This document shows, in pieces, positions 63,673 through 64,000 of a stretch of DNA of 64,000 nt. The notes below the pieces were generated by a model. The model was not told where the DNA came from, ran no database searches, and saw only the letters and a program-made list of their open reading frames with translations. Position numbers and translations under genes: made by a program. The DNA comes from Pollutimonas sp963706785 (GTDB lineage: Bacteria > Pseudomonadota > Gammaproteobacteria > Burkholderiales > Burkholderiaceae_B): contig CAVPNJ010000002.1 in the NCBI GenBank assembly GCA_963706785.1, forward strand, positions 310,001 through 374,000, in the 5' to 3' direction. Positions within the stretch are counted from its first letter, which is position 1, and each line of letters starts with the position of its first letter.

Positions 63673-63840
63673 ATGCTAGTTAAACCACGTACGCCAACAC
63701 CGTTCCGACCTTTGCAGTCGGATACTCAACAGCTCATCAACGAAGAGCGCGCAAGACTGGCGTCTGCCAAAAACATTATCAGCATGAGCGGGGTCGGCAA
63801 CGAACGCTACGGCAAGAAGCACGTCAAATCCCCAAGCTGA
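63673..63840 (+). CDS. Small protein of unknown function
   Basis: A 55-residue ORF between pckG and trhO, starting MLVKPRTPTPFRPLQSDTQQ, with a basic C-terminus (GNERYGKKHVKSPS). A GAGG-type site precedes the start at 63673. An in-frame start at 63622 would add 17 residues. No family is recognised. It could be a real small gene or an open reading frame by chance; codon use looks ordinary. Confidence 0.4.
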   Translation: MLVKPRTPTPFRPLQSDTQQLINEERARLASAKNIISMSGVGNERYGKKHVKSPS

Positions 63841-63903
63841 CAGGGTTAGTCTGATAAGCGTTAAAATGCGACATTCCGATTTCTAGAATGTTCTTTGACG
63901 ATT

Positions 63904-64000
63904 ATGGCGAATTTCTTGGTTGCAGCGTTGTATAAGTTTGTTCACCTGCCTGACTTTCCTGACTTGCAGGCACCTTTACTGGCGTGTTGCGAAGTCAATC
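63904..64000 (+). CDS. trhO: tRNA uridine(34) hydroxylase / rhodanese-related protein TrhO (5' part)
   Basis: Only the first 32 codons are present; the gene runs off the window. The peptide ANFLVAALYKFVHLPDFPDL, then QAPLLACCEV, matches the N-terminal domain of TrhO/YceA (UPF0176), which makes 5-hydroxyuridine at position 34 of tRNAs. The start at 63904 gives the expected N-terminus. Confidence 0.75.
   Translation, partial: MANFLVAALYKFVHLPDFPDLQAPLLACCEVN

Noticed and set aside
1..64000. CRISPR arrays, prophage or defence islands
   Set aside because: No spaced direct repeats, phage structural genes, toxin-antitoxin pairs or recognised defence genes were found.

Overview
The window looks like a chromosomal segment of a betaproteobacterium in the order Burkholderiales, most likely family Alcaligenaceae (Bordetella/Pusillimonas/Advenella relatives). 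This rests on a Lys/Ala-rich histone H1-like protein of the Bordetella type, a Bug-family (tripartite tricarboxylate) binding protein, a GTP-dependent PEP carboxykinase, and the gene order hemL-thiE-thiD-rubredoxin-yqgE-ruvX. Base composition is moderately GC-rich and even. No integrase, transposase, insertion sequence, CRISPR array or prophage gene is seen. There is one RNA gene, a tRNA-Ser(GGA) at 54009-54099. No stretch over about 300 bp lacks a gene.

Layout. 1-2.1 kb: end of an aromatic-acid CoA ligase/RidA operon, possibly 2-aminobenzoate (anthranilate) degradation. 2.2-5.2 kb (minus): hemL, thiE, thiD. 5.3-7.3 kb (plus): rubredoxin, yqgE, ruvX, plsC. 7.4-15.8 kb (minus): apaH, lptG, mtgA, aroE, a TonB-like protein, an RNase II-type nuclease, a YqiA esterase and mpl. 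16-22.7 kb (plus): thioredoxin-like protein, aroQ, accB, accC, prmA, a zinc-ribbon membrane protein, a PfkB kinase and a glycine-zipper lipoprotein. 22.8-32.3 kb (minus): yggT, histone-like protein, nrdB, nrdA and a fused indolepyruvate oxidoreductase. 32.4-39.3 kb: Lrp-type regulator, CopD-like membrane protein, lipoprotein, gltX, Pat-like acetyltransferase, carboxylesterase and darP. 39.4-45.6 kb (plus): pmbA, TRAP binding protein, rplM, rpsI, argC, a coiled-coil membrane protein and erpA. 45.6-48.1 kb (minus): anmK and an M23 peptidase. 48.3-54 kb (plus): tyrS, PEBP protein, glyA, nrdR, ribD, ribE and tRNA-Ser. 54.2-59.4 kb (plus): DUF4142 protein, a three-subunit FAD/cytochrome c dehydrogenase and a TRIC-type channel. 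59.5-61.4 kb (minus): Bug binding protein and FadR-type regulator. 61.6-64 kb (plus): pckG, a small unknown ORF and the start of trhO.

How the genes work together. Several belong to shared processes: shikimate (aroE, aroQ), thiamine (thiE, thiD), riboflavin (ribD, ribE), fatty acid and phospholipid synthesis (accBC, plsC), peptidoglycan synthesis, hydrolysis and recycling (mtgA, M23 peptidase, mpl, anmK), and deoxynucleotide supply. For the last, nrdR lies in the same window as nrdAB, whose upstream region carries a pair of NrdR-box-like dyads. The 55-59 kb dehydrogenase is the most substrate-specific accessory module.

The strongest anomaly is a set of 15 single-base frame breaks in ten otherwise well-conserved genes, 13 of them behaving as one extra base. 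They include essential genes (rplM twice, rpsI, gltX, nrdA, ribD twice, ribE twice). They cluster at 42.4-44.0 kb and 53.07-53.71 kb. Uncorrected sequencing or assembly error is the most likely cause. These genes are listed as full-length CDSs with the break positions stated. I found no clear new defence or mobile system.
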